NCBI GenBank assembly: GCA_002435365.1
Contig: DJMM01000035.1
Location: 92,367-135,923, forward strand
Length of the DNA: 43,557 bases
Reading direction: 5' to 3'
DNA from: Ignavibacteriales bacterium UBA6490
GTDB taxonomy: Bacteria > Bacteroidota > Ignavibacteria > Ignavibacteriales > Ignavibacteriaceae
The notes under the pieces are model-generated. The model searched no databases. It was not told the DNA's origin and worked only from the letters and a program-made list of their open reading frames with translations. The first letter of the stretch is position 1. Each line of letters starts with the position of its first letter. Shown here one piece after another: positions 16,943 to 24,753 of this stretch. Both the position numbers and the translations under genes were made by a program.

Positions 16943-18336
16943 TGAAAGAAACTGAATTCCGGGATTCGCTCGGCACAGTAACCGGGGAAGGCAAAAGAGA
17001 ATGGATATATCCAAAGAAACCTTCCGGGAAATTTCATAACGCAAGAATATTTGTCAGCATTCTGCTGCTGGGCTTCTTTTTTGCTGTGCCGTTTATAAAA
17101 ATAAACGGTCACCCGCTTCTTCTTTTTGATTTTCCAAATAGAAATTTTGTCCTCTTCGGAACGCCATTCGGTCCGCAGGACTTTCATCTTTTCGTGATTG
17201 CAATGATCGCATTCATAATTTTTATAGTTCTTTTCACTGCTGTTTTCGGAAGGATATTCTGCGGTTGGGCGTGCCCGCAGACTGTCTTTATGGAAATGAT
17301 TTTCCGCAAAATAGAATATTTTATAGAAGGGGATGCATCCAGCCAGCGCAAACTTAATGAGGCACCATGGACAGGCAGTAAAATAATCAGAAAGCTCACT
17401 AAACATTCAGTATTTTTCGTTCTTAGCTTCGTGGTTGCAAATTTTCTCCTTGCCTATATAATAGGCGTTGAAGATCTGAAAAGAATTATAAGTGAACCCC
17501 CTTCCCAGCATATGAAAGGACTGGCTGCAATAACGCTGTTCTCGGTCTTATTCTACTGGATATTTTCTTACTTCAGGGAGCAGGCCTGCATTATCGTTTG
17601 TCCATACGGCAGGCTGCAAAGCGTGCTTTTAGACCAGGATTCGATAATAATTGCCTATGACCATAAGCGGGGAGAGCCGAGAGGAAAGATTCAGAAAAAC
17701 GGCAGCAGCAGCAATGGTGACTGCATTGACTGCGAACTTTGCGTTGATGTCTGCCCCACCGGCATCGATATCCGTAACGGAGTTCAGATGGAATGCGTTA
17801 ACTGTACTGCATGCATTGATGCATGCAATATGGTAATGAAAAAAATAAAGAGGCGGGAGTGGCTTATTAAATATGCTTCCCTCAACCAGCTGGAAAAGAA
17901 TTCCCGGTTCAGATTTACTCCAAGAATGATAGTTTATTCAGCAATCCTTTTACTGCTCGTTTCTGTTCTTGCATATTCATTAAGCATAAGAGATGATTTC
18001 AGTATTACTGTTTTAAGAACACCCGGACTCCTGTTCCAGGATCAGCCCGGCGAAAAAGTAAGCAATCTTTATGACCTTAACTTTATAAATAAAACCTTCA
18101 GCGGTTTTCCGGTATCTGTTAAACTTGAGAACCGGGCGGGTGAAGTAAAATTGATCGGGCCGGATATTTATGCAGGATCACTTGCCAACATCGATGCCAA
18201 GCTGCTGGTGATTATTCCCAAAGAAGATTTAACGACTATGAATACAAAAATCGAACTGGGCTTTTATTCCGCAGATAATCTGCTTAAGATAATCAGCACT
18301 TCTTTTCTGGGACCGGTGAAGGAGAAAGCCGAATGA
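16939..18336 (+). CDS. ccoG: CcoG, cbb3 oxidase assembly ferredoxin-like protein
   Basis: 465 residues. It has an N-terminal cytoplasmic part, several membrane helices (about 35-55, 75-95, 155-175, 190-205, 330-350), GWACPQTVFMEMIFRKIE near 110, and CIVCPYG near 217. A two-cluster ferredoxin segment (CIDCELCVDVCPTGID, then CVNCTACIDACNMVM at about 260-297) follows, and a C-terminal Ig-like periplasmic domain completes the protein. This is the CcoG/FixG/RdxA plan. CcoG is thought to help copper handling or redox steps during cbb3 oxidase maturation. The ATGATG at 16939 overlaps the ccoP stop; either ATG could be used. Confidence 0.96.
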   Translation: MMKETEFRDSLGTVTGEGKREWIYPKKPSGKFHNARIFVSILLLGFFFAVPFIKINGHPLLLFDFPNRNFVLFGTPFGPQDFHLFVIAMIAFIIFIVLFTAVFGRIFCGWACPQTVFMEMIFRKIEYFIEGDASSQRKLNEAPWTGSKIIRKLTKHSVFFVLSFVVANFLLAYIIGVEDLKRIISEPPSQHMKGLAAITLFSVLFYWIFSYFREQACIIVCPYGRLQSVLLDQDSIIIAYDHKRGEPRGKIQKNGSSSNGDCIDCELCVDVCPTGIDIRNGVQMECVNCTACIDACNMVMKKIKRREWLIKYASLNQLEKNSRFRFTPRMIVYSAILLLLVSVLAYSLSIRDDFSITVLRTPGLLFQDQPGEKVSNLYDLNFINKTFSGFPVSVKLENRAGEVKLIGPDIYAGSLANIDAKLLVIIPKEDLTTMNTKIELGFYSADNLLKIISTSFLGPVKEKAE

Positions 18337-18767
18337 AGTTTAACTGGGGCACCGGAATTGTTCTGCTGTTAGTATTATTTTTTGGTGCGATAGCATTTAT
18401 TATAATATTTCCGTTTAATCAGAAAGTTGACCTGGTAACTGATGACTATTATCAGAAGGAACTTAAGTACCAGGAACAGATAGACAGATCGTCACGCACA
18501 AAAATGCTCAAAGAGGAAATAATCTTAGCGCAGAACAGGAAAACAGTGGAGATAATTTTTCCGGAATCCTACGGAAAGGTATCAGGTGAAATAATGTTTT
18601 ACCGTCCTTCGGACCTGGCACAGGATTTCAGCATCAGTATAAATACCAATAATGAAGGAAAACAAACTATCGGAATTGGTGAACTTGCTCCTGGATTATG
18701 GAAAGTTAAAATAATCTGGACTATGCAGGGACAGGAATATTATTTTGAAAAAGCAATAATGATCTGA
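18333..18767 (+). CDS. ccoH: CcoH/FixH family protein
   Basis: 144 residues with an N-terminal membrane helix (WGTGIVLLLVLFFGAIAFIIIF), then DLVTDDYYQKELKYQEQID, the signature region of FixH/CcoH, and a beta-rich periplasmic domain ending in GLWKVKIIWTMQGQEYYFEK. CcoH is an assembly or stability factor tightly tied to the cbb3 complex. The ATG overlaps the ccoG stop in ATGA, and its own stop overlaps the next gene, so the operon runs on. Confidence 0.92.
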   Translation: MKFNWGTGIVLLLVLFFGAIAFIIIFPFNQKVDLVTDDYYQKELKYQEQIDRSSRTKMLKEEIILAQNRKTVEIIFPESYGKVSGEIMFYRPSDLAQDFSISINTNNEGKQTIGIGELAPGLWKVKIIWTMQGQEYYFEKAIMI

Positions 18768-19426
18768 TGGAATTTACTGCACTTTTTTTAATCGGACTGC
18801 TGGGGAGTTTGCACTGTATAGGAATGTGCGGTCCTATAGTGCTGGCAATTCCCGCTGCTGAAAAATATGATATTCCTAAAAGGCTATTATATAATTTTGG
18901 AAGAATTATTACATACACGGTTATGGGCGTCGGAGCCGGATTTATAGGGAGCCGTTTTTTTGCAGCAGGTTTTCAGCAGTATGCTTCCATAACCTTCGGA
19001 GCTGTAATAATTATTTATGTAATAATACCTTCATCAATTAAAGCAAAAGCGGGTGCGTCAAAAACAGCCTCATTCTTATTCATTCCGGTCAAAAAAGGCA
19101 TGAGCAAACTTTTCGGATACAGGAATTTCCCATCTTACCTGCTTATTGGTATTCTGAACGGATTTCTCCCCTGCGGATTTGTTTATATGGCGCTTGCATC
19201 TTCCGCTGTATACGGATCTGTATTAAAAGGAGCGGCTGGGATGGCTCTGTTCGGATTTGGCACAACCCCCGCTCTGTTCTTTTTTTCAATAATCAGCAGG
19301 TATGTAAATCTTAGGGTCAGAAACAGGATCAAGCGGATTATTCCTGCCCTTGTAATTTTGCTTGGGATATTATTTATTCTCCGCGGATTAAACCTGGGAA
19401 TTCCCTTTTTAAGTCCTAAAATCTAA
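18767..19426 (+). CDS. TauE/SafE (DsbD_2-like) membrane protein of cbb3 operon
   Basis: 219 residues, about six membrane helices. The first helix contains SLHCIGMCGPIVLAIP and a later one NGFLPCGFVYMALASSA. The paired Cys motifs (GMCGP and LPCG) are typical of the group named sulfite exporter TauE/SafE family or DsbD_2, related to CcdA/DsbD transmembrane electron carriers. It is the last gene of the cbb3 operon (ATG overlaps the ccoH stop), which suggests a role in thiol redox or copper supply for oxidase maturation rather than sulfite export. That role is inferred from position. No clear terminator follows. Confidence 0.88.
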   Translation: MEFTALFLIGLLGSLHCIGMCGPIVLAIPAAEKYDIPKRLLYNFGRIITYTVMGVGAGFIGSRFFAAGFQQYASITFGAVIIIYVIIPSSIKAKAGASKTASFLFIPVKKGMSKLFGYRNFPSYLLIGILNGFLPCGFVYMALASSAVYGSVLKGAAGMALFGFGTTPALFFFSIISRYVNLRVRNRIKRIIPALVILLGILFILRGLNLGIPFLSPKI

Positions 19427-19814
19427 TAAAAACACGCATTTCTGCCGTGGGCTTCTATCTGACTTACCTTCATTTATGTCATAAATCAACTGTTTTAAAC
19501 ATTGTCCATTTTATGGTGGAAGGTCATTACCAAATATTTGGGTTACCTTACGCCTATCCTGCGCCTATCTTACGGCTACCCTCCGCCTATGTCCACAAAA
19601 ATGCGGAGGATAAGCGTAGGGTAGGAAGCGATAATTAGAGAGTAATGTAAATTGATGAAAATGCTGTCTCAAAATAATAATTAAGCACTGGTTCCGGGTA
19701 ATCCAGACATCTGAATGCCAATTCCCCTGATCATTATTATCGGCCGGTTATTGAAAACTCTGGAAACTGGGATCATAAATGATTATTTTTTGGCTTAAAT
19801 TTTTGGAGAAATTA
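19427..19814. other. Non-coding gap after cbb3 operon
   Basis: 388 bases. It contains a 12-bp perfect palindrome CCAAATATTTGG (19530-19541) immediately followed by the 11-nt periodic array described separately. The rest (19640-19800) shows no gene, RNA or clear terminator. The reading frame spanning 19447-19638 is judged not coding. Confidence 0.6.
19538..19629. repeat. 11-nt periodic array with inverted arm (locus A)
   Basis: Five tandem units of exactly 11 bases run from 19538 to 19592. The best four are TACGCCTATCC, TGCGCCTATCT, TACGGCTACCC and TCCGCCTATGT (from 19549), with GCC or GGC cores at 19552, 19563, 19574 and 19585. After a short A-rich loop, the purine-rich segment 19601-19625 is an imperfect reverse complement: GGATAAGCGTA at 19608-19618 differs at one base from the complement of the first unit. 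The transcript could fold into a long hairpin. No known repeat family is recognised. Confidence 0.75.
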
Positions 19815-20498
19815 ATGCGAAGATTATTAGTTACGGTTTTTATTGTTATCGCTTCTTTTTCAGCTTTAAATGCACAGCAGGGGGGAATTTCCTTTACTCT
19901 CGGCTTCCCGATGAATGAGTTTAAGGATAACCTGGATCGTATTGGTGTGGGCGTAAATATTGAAGCACTCCTTTTCAGGTCCGGACCTGCGCAGATGGGT
20001 CTTAATTTGGGATATCTTAATTACGGAAGTGAAACACGAAGAGAAAGATTCAGCACCACTATTCCCGATGTTTTTGTCGACGTTAACAGGACAAATAACA
20101 TTGTGAACTTTCATCTGCTGTTCAACATTGCACCTCCGCTTGGTACTTTTACGCCATACGCAGAAGGGCTTTTCGGCGGTTCATATATTTTTACCGAAAC
20201 AAATATTGACAGCAAAGAAAATGAAGTTGCAAGCAATACAAATTTCGATGATTTTGCATGGAGCTATGGTGTTGGAGGTGGATTTTTAATTCACCTTGCA
20301 ACTAATCCATCTGACGAATTTGCAGAGATCCTTCTTGATTTCAAGGTCCGGTATCTTTTCGGGTCGGAGGCTGAATACCTGAAAGAAGGTTCCGTGAGAA
20401 TCGAAAACGGGTATGCCTATTACGATGTCGAAAAGTCAAAAACCGATATAATCACTGCAAGCATCGGAGTGACCGTTAAACTCAATCCGCTTTTTTAG
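19815..20498 (+). CDS. Outer-membrane beta-barrel protein
   Basis: 227 residues from ATG 19815, chosen because TGGAGA lies five bases upstream and the protein then begins with a clean signal peptide, MRRLLVTVFIVIASFSALNAQ. An upstream in-frame ATG at 19779 would add 12 residues in front of it. The mature part is rich in alternating strands with Gly and aromatics (QMGLNLGYLNYGS, TFTPYAEGLFGGSYIF, WSYGVGGGFLIHLA, EILLDFKVRYLFGS), ending in an amphipathic strand TASIGVTVKLNPLF with a terminal Phe. This is the plan of an 8- to 10-strand outer-membrane barrel. It stands alone between two intergenic regions with repeats or hairpins. Function is unknown. Confidence 0.8.
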   Translation: MRRLLVTVFIVIASFSALNAQQGGISFTLGFPMNEFKDNLDRIGVGVNIEALLFRSGPAQMGLNLGYLNYGSETRRERFSTTIPDVFVDVNRTNNIVNFHLLFNIAPPLGTFTPYAEGLFGGSYIFTETNIDSKENEVASNTNFDDFAWSYGVGGGFLIHLATNPSDEFAEILLDFKVRYLFGSEAEYLKEGSVRIENGYAYYDVEKSKTDIITASIGVTVKLNPLF

Positions 20499-20520
20499 TA
20501 CATCGGCATTAAAGTAATTA

Positions 20521-20577
20521 TTAAATGGTCATACGATTGTCCATCCAATTCTGACAGGTAAAAGTATGACCATTTTA
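20521..20577. repeat. Long inverted repeat between barrel gene and etfB
   Basis: AAATGGTCATAC (20523-20534) is a perfect reverse complement of GTATGACCATTT (20564-20575), with one more pair outside a single mismatch. The 29-base interior has only weak further pairing. It lies 22 bases after the barrel stop and about 120 bases before etfB. There is no long T-run after it (four T), so it may be a weak terminator or a protein-binding site. Confidence 0.6.
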
Positions 20578-20695
20578 GAGCAGATTTTCTTCATTAATTC
20601 TGTTGTATTTAATTTTCCGGGGATGTAACTTTACCCCTTAAATTCCCGTGGATAGAATCTCCACTTTAACCAGCTTTTTATTAACCAGGAGTTGC

Positions 20696-21583
20696 ATGTA
20701 CAATTCTATTGTTTTAGTAAAACAAGTACCTGATACTGCAAATATTTCAGGTAAAGTGATGAAGGATGACGGCACGGTAAACCGTGCACTTCTTCCGGCA
20801 GTTTTTAATCCTGAAGACCTTATTGCTCTTGAGCTTGCTTTGCAGGTTAAGGAAAAATACGGCGGTAAAGTTACAGCAATCACTATGGGTCCTCCCAGGG
20901 CATCAGATACTCTGAGGGAATGCCTATTTATGGGAGCCGATGAAGTTTATTTAATTACCGACAGGAAATTTGCCGGTGCCGATACTCTTGCCACTTCATA
21001 TGTCTTAAGCGCAGCTATCCAGAAAATCGGGAACTTCGATCTGATCTTTGCGGGCAGGCAGGCAATAGATGGCGATACGGCACAGGTGGGTCCGCAGACT
21101 GCTGAAAAATTAAATATTCCCCAGGTTACATACGTCGAGGAGATTGTTGAATTAAATGAAAAAAGGGCAAAGATCAGGAGAAAAATTGAGAACGGATATG
21201 AAGTTCTTGACTGTGCGCTTCCGATCCTTTTAACTGTTCTTAAGGATTCCGCCGAAGCCCGTCCTTTTTCAACAAAAAAACTGCTGGCATACAAAAACGC
21301 AAAATCCCTGATGGATATTGAAAAAATGGTTGAGGGGAACTCTCTTCTCTACGCAGATAAGCTGGTGCAGGAGTTTAAAGACAGGGGATTATTTATTCCT
21401 ACAATTACTGCTGATGATCTGGATATCGATACAGAAAGATGCGGGCTGAAAGGATCGCCTACAAAAGTTCATAAAGTGGAATCGGTCATTCTTGCTGGCG
21501 GCAGTCATATTAAGATTGAACCCACTAAAGATGGTCTAGGTTCTTTAATCGATCAATTAATGGAAGATCATATTTTCGGATAA
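20696..21583 (+). CDS. etfB: Electron transfer flavoprotein beta subunit
   Basis: 295 residues from ATG 20696, which has AGGAG four bases upstream and begins MYNSIVLVKQVPDT, the standard EtfB opening. An upstream in-frame start would add an unrelated 16 residues. Key parts are NPEDLIALELALQVKEKYGG near 45, MGADEVYLITD near 80, and DLIFAGRQAIDGDTAQVGPQ near 115, which binds nucleotide (AMP) in the family. The C-terminal part is longer than in short EtfB. EtfB pairs with EtfA to carry electrons in the cytoplasm from acyl-CoA dehydrogenase to the quinone pool. It is first in an etfB-etfA-acyl-CoA dehydrogenase operon. Confidence 0.95.
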   Translation: MYNSIVLVKQVPDTANISGKVMKDDGTVNRALLPAVFNPEDLIALELALQVKEKYGGKVTAITMGPPRASDTLRECLFMGADEVYLITDRKFAGADTLATSYVLSAAIQKIGNFDLIFAGRQAIDGDTAQVGPQTAEKLNIPQVTYVEEIVELNEKRAKIRRKIENGYEVLDCALPILLTVLKDSAEARPFSTKKLLAYKNAKSLMDIEKMVEGNSLLYADKLVQEFKDRGLFIPTITADDLDIDTERCGLKGSPTKVHKVESVILAGGSHIKIEPTKDGLGSLIDQLMEDHIFG

Positions 21584-21594
21584 GGAATTTACAG

Positions 21595-22614
21595 ATGAAC
21601 AATTTTTCAAATGATGTTTGGGTTTATATAGAGCAGCGGGACGGCAAAGCTGCGGATGTAAGCTATGAACTTTTAAGCAAAGGAAGAAAACTCGCTGATT
21701 CAATGGGTGGAACTCTGAAGTCGGTAGTGCTGGGGCATAATGTTGAGCATCTTGCAGCCGAAACTTTTAAATTTGGTGTTGATGAAGCCATTCTTGTTGA
21801 TAATGAAAATCTCTATCAATACCGTACCATGCCTTACAGCAGAATCTTCAGCAGTCTTGTAAATGAGCATCATCCCCGTATTGTTTTATTCGGCGCTACT
21901 ATAACCGGAAGAGATCTGGCCCCGCGTATAGCTTCAAATACAAAAAGCGGACTTACGGCAGATTGCACAGATCTTCAGATTTCCGATGTTACCTACCTGA
22001 AGAAGGAATACAAGGACCTGCTTTTGCAGATTCGTCCTGCGTTCGGCGGAAATATCATTGCCACAATTATTACTCCGGATAATCCTACACAGATGGCAAC
22101 CGTGCGGGAAGGTGTAATGGAGAAGCATTTAAGCGAGTCCCCCCGCCAGGTTAAAATCAGCCGTGTTGAGTATGTACCGGATCCGGTTGATGAACTTATA
22201 CAGATTATTGAGCAGCACAGGGAGGAGAACAAGGTTGATATTAAATCTGCACCGATTATTGTATCCGGCGGATATGGTGTGGGTTCAAAAGAAAATTTCA
22301 GGATGCTGCATGAACTAGCTAAGCTGCTGGGCGGTGAAATTGCAGGCAGCAGGGCTGCTGTTGATGCAGGGTTTATAAATCATGAAAGGCAGGTAGGACA
22401 AACGGGTGTTACGGTTCGTCCCAAGCTTTATATAGCAGTCGGCATTTCCGGCGCAATCCAGCACCGGGCAGGCATGCAGGAGTCCCAGAAAATAATAGCA
22501 ATAAATACAGATCCGGATGCACCCATATTTGGTATCAGCCATTATGGAATTGTTGGGGATGCAGCAGAAGTTATACCAAGATTTATTGAAGCTTTTAAAA
22601 ATAAACTGAAGTAA
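21595..22614 (+). CDS. etfA: Electron transfer flavoprotein alpha subunit
   Basis: 339 residues. The N-terminal domain starts VWVYIEQRDGKAADVSYELLSKGR. The C-terminal FAD-binding domain shows GGYGVGSKENF near 224, GSRAAVDAG near 250, and QVGQTGVTVRPKLYIAVGISGAIQH followed by INTDPDAPIF and HYGIVGDAAEVIP, the diagnostic EtfA segments that hold FAD. It begins 11 bases after etfB and is followed after 8 bases by the dehydrogenase, so the three are co-transcribed. It forms the heterodimer that accepts electrons from the dehydrogenase encoded next door. Confidence 0.96.
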   Translation: MNNFSNDVWVYIEQRDGKAADVSYELLSKGRKLADSMGGTLKSVVLGHNVEHLAAETFKFGVDEAILVDNENLYQYRTMPYSRIFSSLVNEHHPRIVLFGATITGRDLAPRIASNTKSGLTADCTDLQISDVTYLKKEYKDLLLQIRPAFGGNIIATIITPDNPTQMATVREGVMEKHLSESPRQVKISRVEYVPDPVDELIQIIEQHREENKVDIKSAPIIVSGGYGVGSKENFRMLHELAKLLGGEIAGSRAAVDAGFINHERQVGQTGVTVRPKLYIAVGISGAIQHRAGMQESQKIIAINTDPDAPIFGISHYGIVGDAAEVIPRFIEAFKNKLK

Positions 22615-22622
22615 GGAATTTT

Positions 22623-24347
22623 ATGCCTAACTTTTTTCTTGATAATACAGATTTGCAGTTCCACTTCGATAATCTTGACATCAGTGAGATTGTCGGGATA
22701 ATGGAAGATGATTACGAGCAGGCAAAATTATTTAATTATGCTCCTGTCAATTATGAAGATGCTGTGGAGGGATACCGGAAAGTTCTTGAGATGATCGGCG
22801 ATATGGCCGGTAATTCAATTGCCCCCAGGGCTTCCGATGTAGATCTTGAAGGCGCCTCTTATAAAGACGGCAAGGTTTCTTATGCTGCAGGTACAGTAAA
22901 AAATCTTAAACAGCTTGCGCAGGCAGATTTAATGGGAATGATCTTCCCAAGAAGGTACGGCGGAATTAACATGCCTTTTCCTATATATATGATGGCAGTT
23001 GAAATGGTTTCCCGTGCCGATGCATCGCTTATGAATATCTTTGGTTTGCAGGATATTGCCGATACTATAAAAAAATTCGGTAATGAAGAACAGCGCCTGG
23101 AATTTCTTCCGAAATTCTGTTCTGGTGAAGTTACCGGTGCAATGGCATTGACTGAACCGGATGCCGGCAGCGATCTGCAGGCAGTTAAATTAAGTGCTTA
23201 CCAGAATAATGAGGGAAAATGGTTCCTTAGAGGAGTTAAAAGATTTATTACTAACGGCAACGGCGAAGTGCTTTTGGTGCTTGCCAGGAGCGAAGCAGGA
23301 TCCAAGGACGGCAGGGGATTGAGTCTTTTTGCCTGCTACGGAGATGAAACCGTTAAAGTAAGAAGGATTGAAAATAAACTCGGAATACATGGATCACCGA
23401 CCTGTGAACTTCAGTTCAACGATACACCTGCCCAGCTGGTAGGCCAGAGAAAATTCGGTCTGATTAAATATGTGTTCGACCTTATGTACCGAGCCAGGAT
23501 GGGAGTATCTGCACAGGCAATGGGAATTTCTCAGGCTGCTTATGAAGAAGCGTTAAAATATGCAAAGGAAAGGGAGCAGTTCGGAAAAGCGATTTATAAT
23601 ATTCCCGCGGTAACCAATATCCTTTTGAATATGCGCACCATGCTTGAAAGCAACAGGGCGTTGTTTTACAGTGCTGTGAACTCTGTGGCGATTAAGGAAC
23701 AGACTGAGGAAAAAATCGAGAAACTTAAAGCAGAAGGGAAACCGGTCGCTGAGTTGAATACTGCGCTCAAACAGATGACCAAGAGGGCAAATCTGCTTAC
23801 CCCCATGTGTAAATATATTCTTACCGAAAGCGCAAACAAGATATCATATGACGCCATCCAGATTCATGGCGGCACCGGTTACATGAAGGAGTTTAAGGTG
23901 GAGCGCCTTGCCAGGGATGCCAGGATCACTAATATTTACGAAGGAACTTCACAGCTTCAGATTGTGGCCTGCCTGGGCGGTGTAATTAATGATATTCTCA
24001 GTGAAGAGTTTGATGAGAAAGCGATGAAGGAATATAAGGGGGGACTGGTACGGCTGCATAATGTTCTTAAAGAAATCAGGATGATATTTAAAGATTGCCT
24101 GAAGTATATATTGGATAAAAAAGATCCCGTTTATCAGGATGTTGCAGCAAAAGAGCTGGTAGATTTGTACAGCTACCTGCATACCGGGTATCTGCTGCTG
24201 GAACAGGCAGAAAAAGAATCGCGCAAGGTATTTATTGCAAACAGGTATATAATTGAGGCGCTTGCATCTGCACGTAAGAATGCAGAATTAATAAAAAGCG
24301 AGCTTTTCAGCGATATACTGCATTCCGATAAGATATTAATTCATTAA
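22623..24347 (+). CDS. Acyl-CoA dehydrogenase
   Basis: 574 residues, longer than the roughly 380 of classical members because of an extended N-terminus and a C-terminal helical domain after residue 450. Core motifs are present: GAMALTEPDAGSDLQAVKL near 175 (FAD/substrate loop), FITNG near 210, RMGVSAQAMGISQAAYEEAL near 290, GKAIYNIPAV near 322, and QIHGGTGYMKEFKVERLARDARI near 410. NIYEGTSQLQIV has the likely catalytic base Glu440. It oxidises an acyl-CoA and gives electrons to the ETF encoded just upstream. Chain-length preference cannot be read from sequence. A charged insert EEKIEKLKAEGKPVAELN sits near residue 360. Confidence 0.95.
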   Translation: MPNFFLDNTDLQFHFDNLDISEIVGIMEDDYEQAKLFNYAPVNYEDAVEGYRKVLEMIGDMAGNSIAPRASDVDLEGASYKDGKVSYAAGTVKNLKQLAQADLMGMIFPRRYGGINMPFPIYMMAVEMVSRADASLMNIFGLQDIADTIKKFGNEEQRLEFLPKFCSGEVTGAMALTEPDAGSDLQAVKLSAYQNNEGKWFLRGVKRFITNGNGEVLLVLARSEAGSKDGRGLSLFACYGDETVKVRRIENKLGIHGSPTCELQFNDTPAQLVGQRKFGLIKYVFDLMYRARMGVSAQAMGISQAAYEEALKYAKEREQFGKAIYNIPAVTNILLNMRTMLESNRALFYSAVNSVAIKEQTEEKIEKLKAEGKPVAELNTALKQMTKRANLLTPMCKYILTESANKISYDAIQIHGGTGYMKEFKVERLARDARITNIYEGTSQLQIVACLGGVINDILSEEFDEKAMKEYKGGLVRLHNVLKEIRMIFKDCLKYILDKKDPVYQDVAAKELVDLYSYLHTGYLLLEQAEKESRKVFIANRYIIEALASARKNAELIKSELFSDILHSDKILIH

Positions 24348-24362
24348 AAAAAGTTATTTCCT

Positions 24363-24575
24363 ATGAAACCGTGTAAATTTTTCTACTACCGAATTTTTGA
24401 TGATAAAGAGGACTTCGACTTTATCAAAAGTACCTTTGAACATAAGAAGATGGAGAAACTGCTAAAGGATTTTGAAAAAACCCATAAAAATTATTTGAAC
24501 AAGAATTTTGTTAAGTTTCTTCAGAAAAGCGATCCCCAGGCGGAGATCATTAAAGTAAGCGAGATAAGTTACTAG
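24363..24575 (+). CDS. Small protein of unknown function after acyl-CoA dehydrogenase
   Basis: 70 residues, MKPCKFFYYRIFDDKEDFDF then a Lys-rich helical middle and VSEISY at the end. No domain is recognised. It is cytoplasmic by composition, basic, and rich in Phe, Lys and Asp. It starts 15 bases after the dehydrogenase stop on the same strand and ends well before the shared terminator, so it is probably the last gene of the ETF operon. Codon use looks like its neighbours. Position and coherent composition argue for a real gene, but there is no homology evidence. Confidence 0.6.
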   Translation: MKPCKFFYYRIFDDKEDFDFIKSTFEHKKMEKLLKDFEKTHKNYLNKNFVKFLQKSDPQAEIIKVSEISY

Positions 24576-24685
24576 TTCAAAGTTCAGGATTTGAAGCATC
24601 CGGCCGAAAGCGGATAGTGCTAAACGAAAAGCTTGTCGGGTGGGCCTGAATATTAAAGAGATAATAATCTTGTGTATTATCAATT

Positions 24686-24750
24686 AAATAAAGATGCCAT
24701 CCCTTAAATAACAATTTTATTTTTGTTAACCAGGGACGGCATCTTTATTT
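24686..24750. terminator. Bidirectional hairpin terminator
   Basis: AAATAAAGATGCCATCCCT (24686-24704) pairs with the segment 24732-24750, a 19-bp stem with one mismatch, around a 27-base AT-rich loop. The plus side continues into eight T, so it ends the ETF operon. The minus side gives a TTTATTTAATT stretch, and the stem lies just after the stop of the convergent gene at 24754, so it can serve both. Confidence 0.85.
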
Positions 24751-24753
24751 TTT

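Noticed and set aside
19538..19629. CRISPR array at the tandem repeats
   Set aside because: Units are 11 bases, contiguous without spacers, and no cas genes are present.
19447..19638. 63-codon plus-strand frame across locus A
   Set aside because: It is created by the 11-nt repeat array, has no ribosome site and no protein-like pattern.
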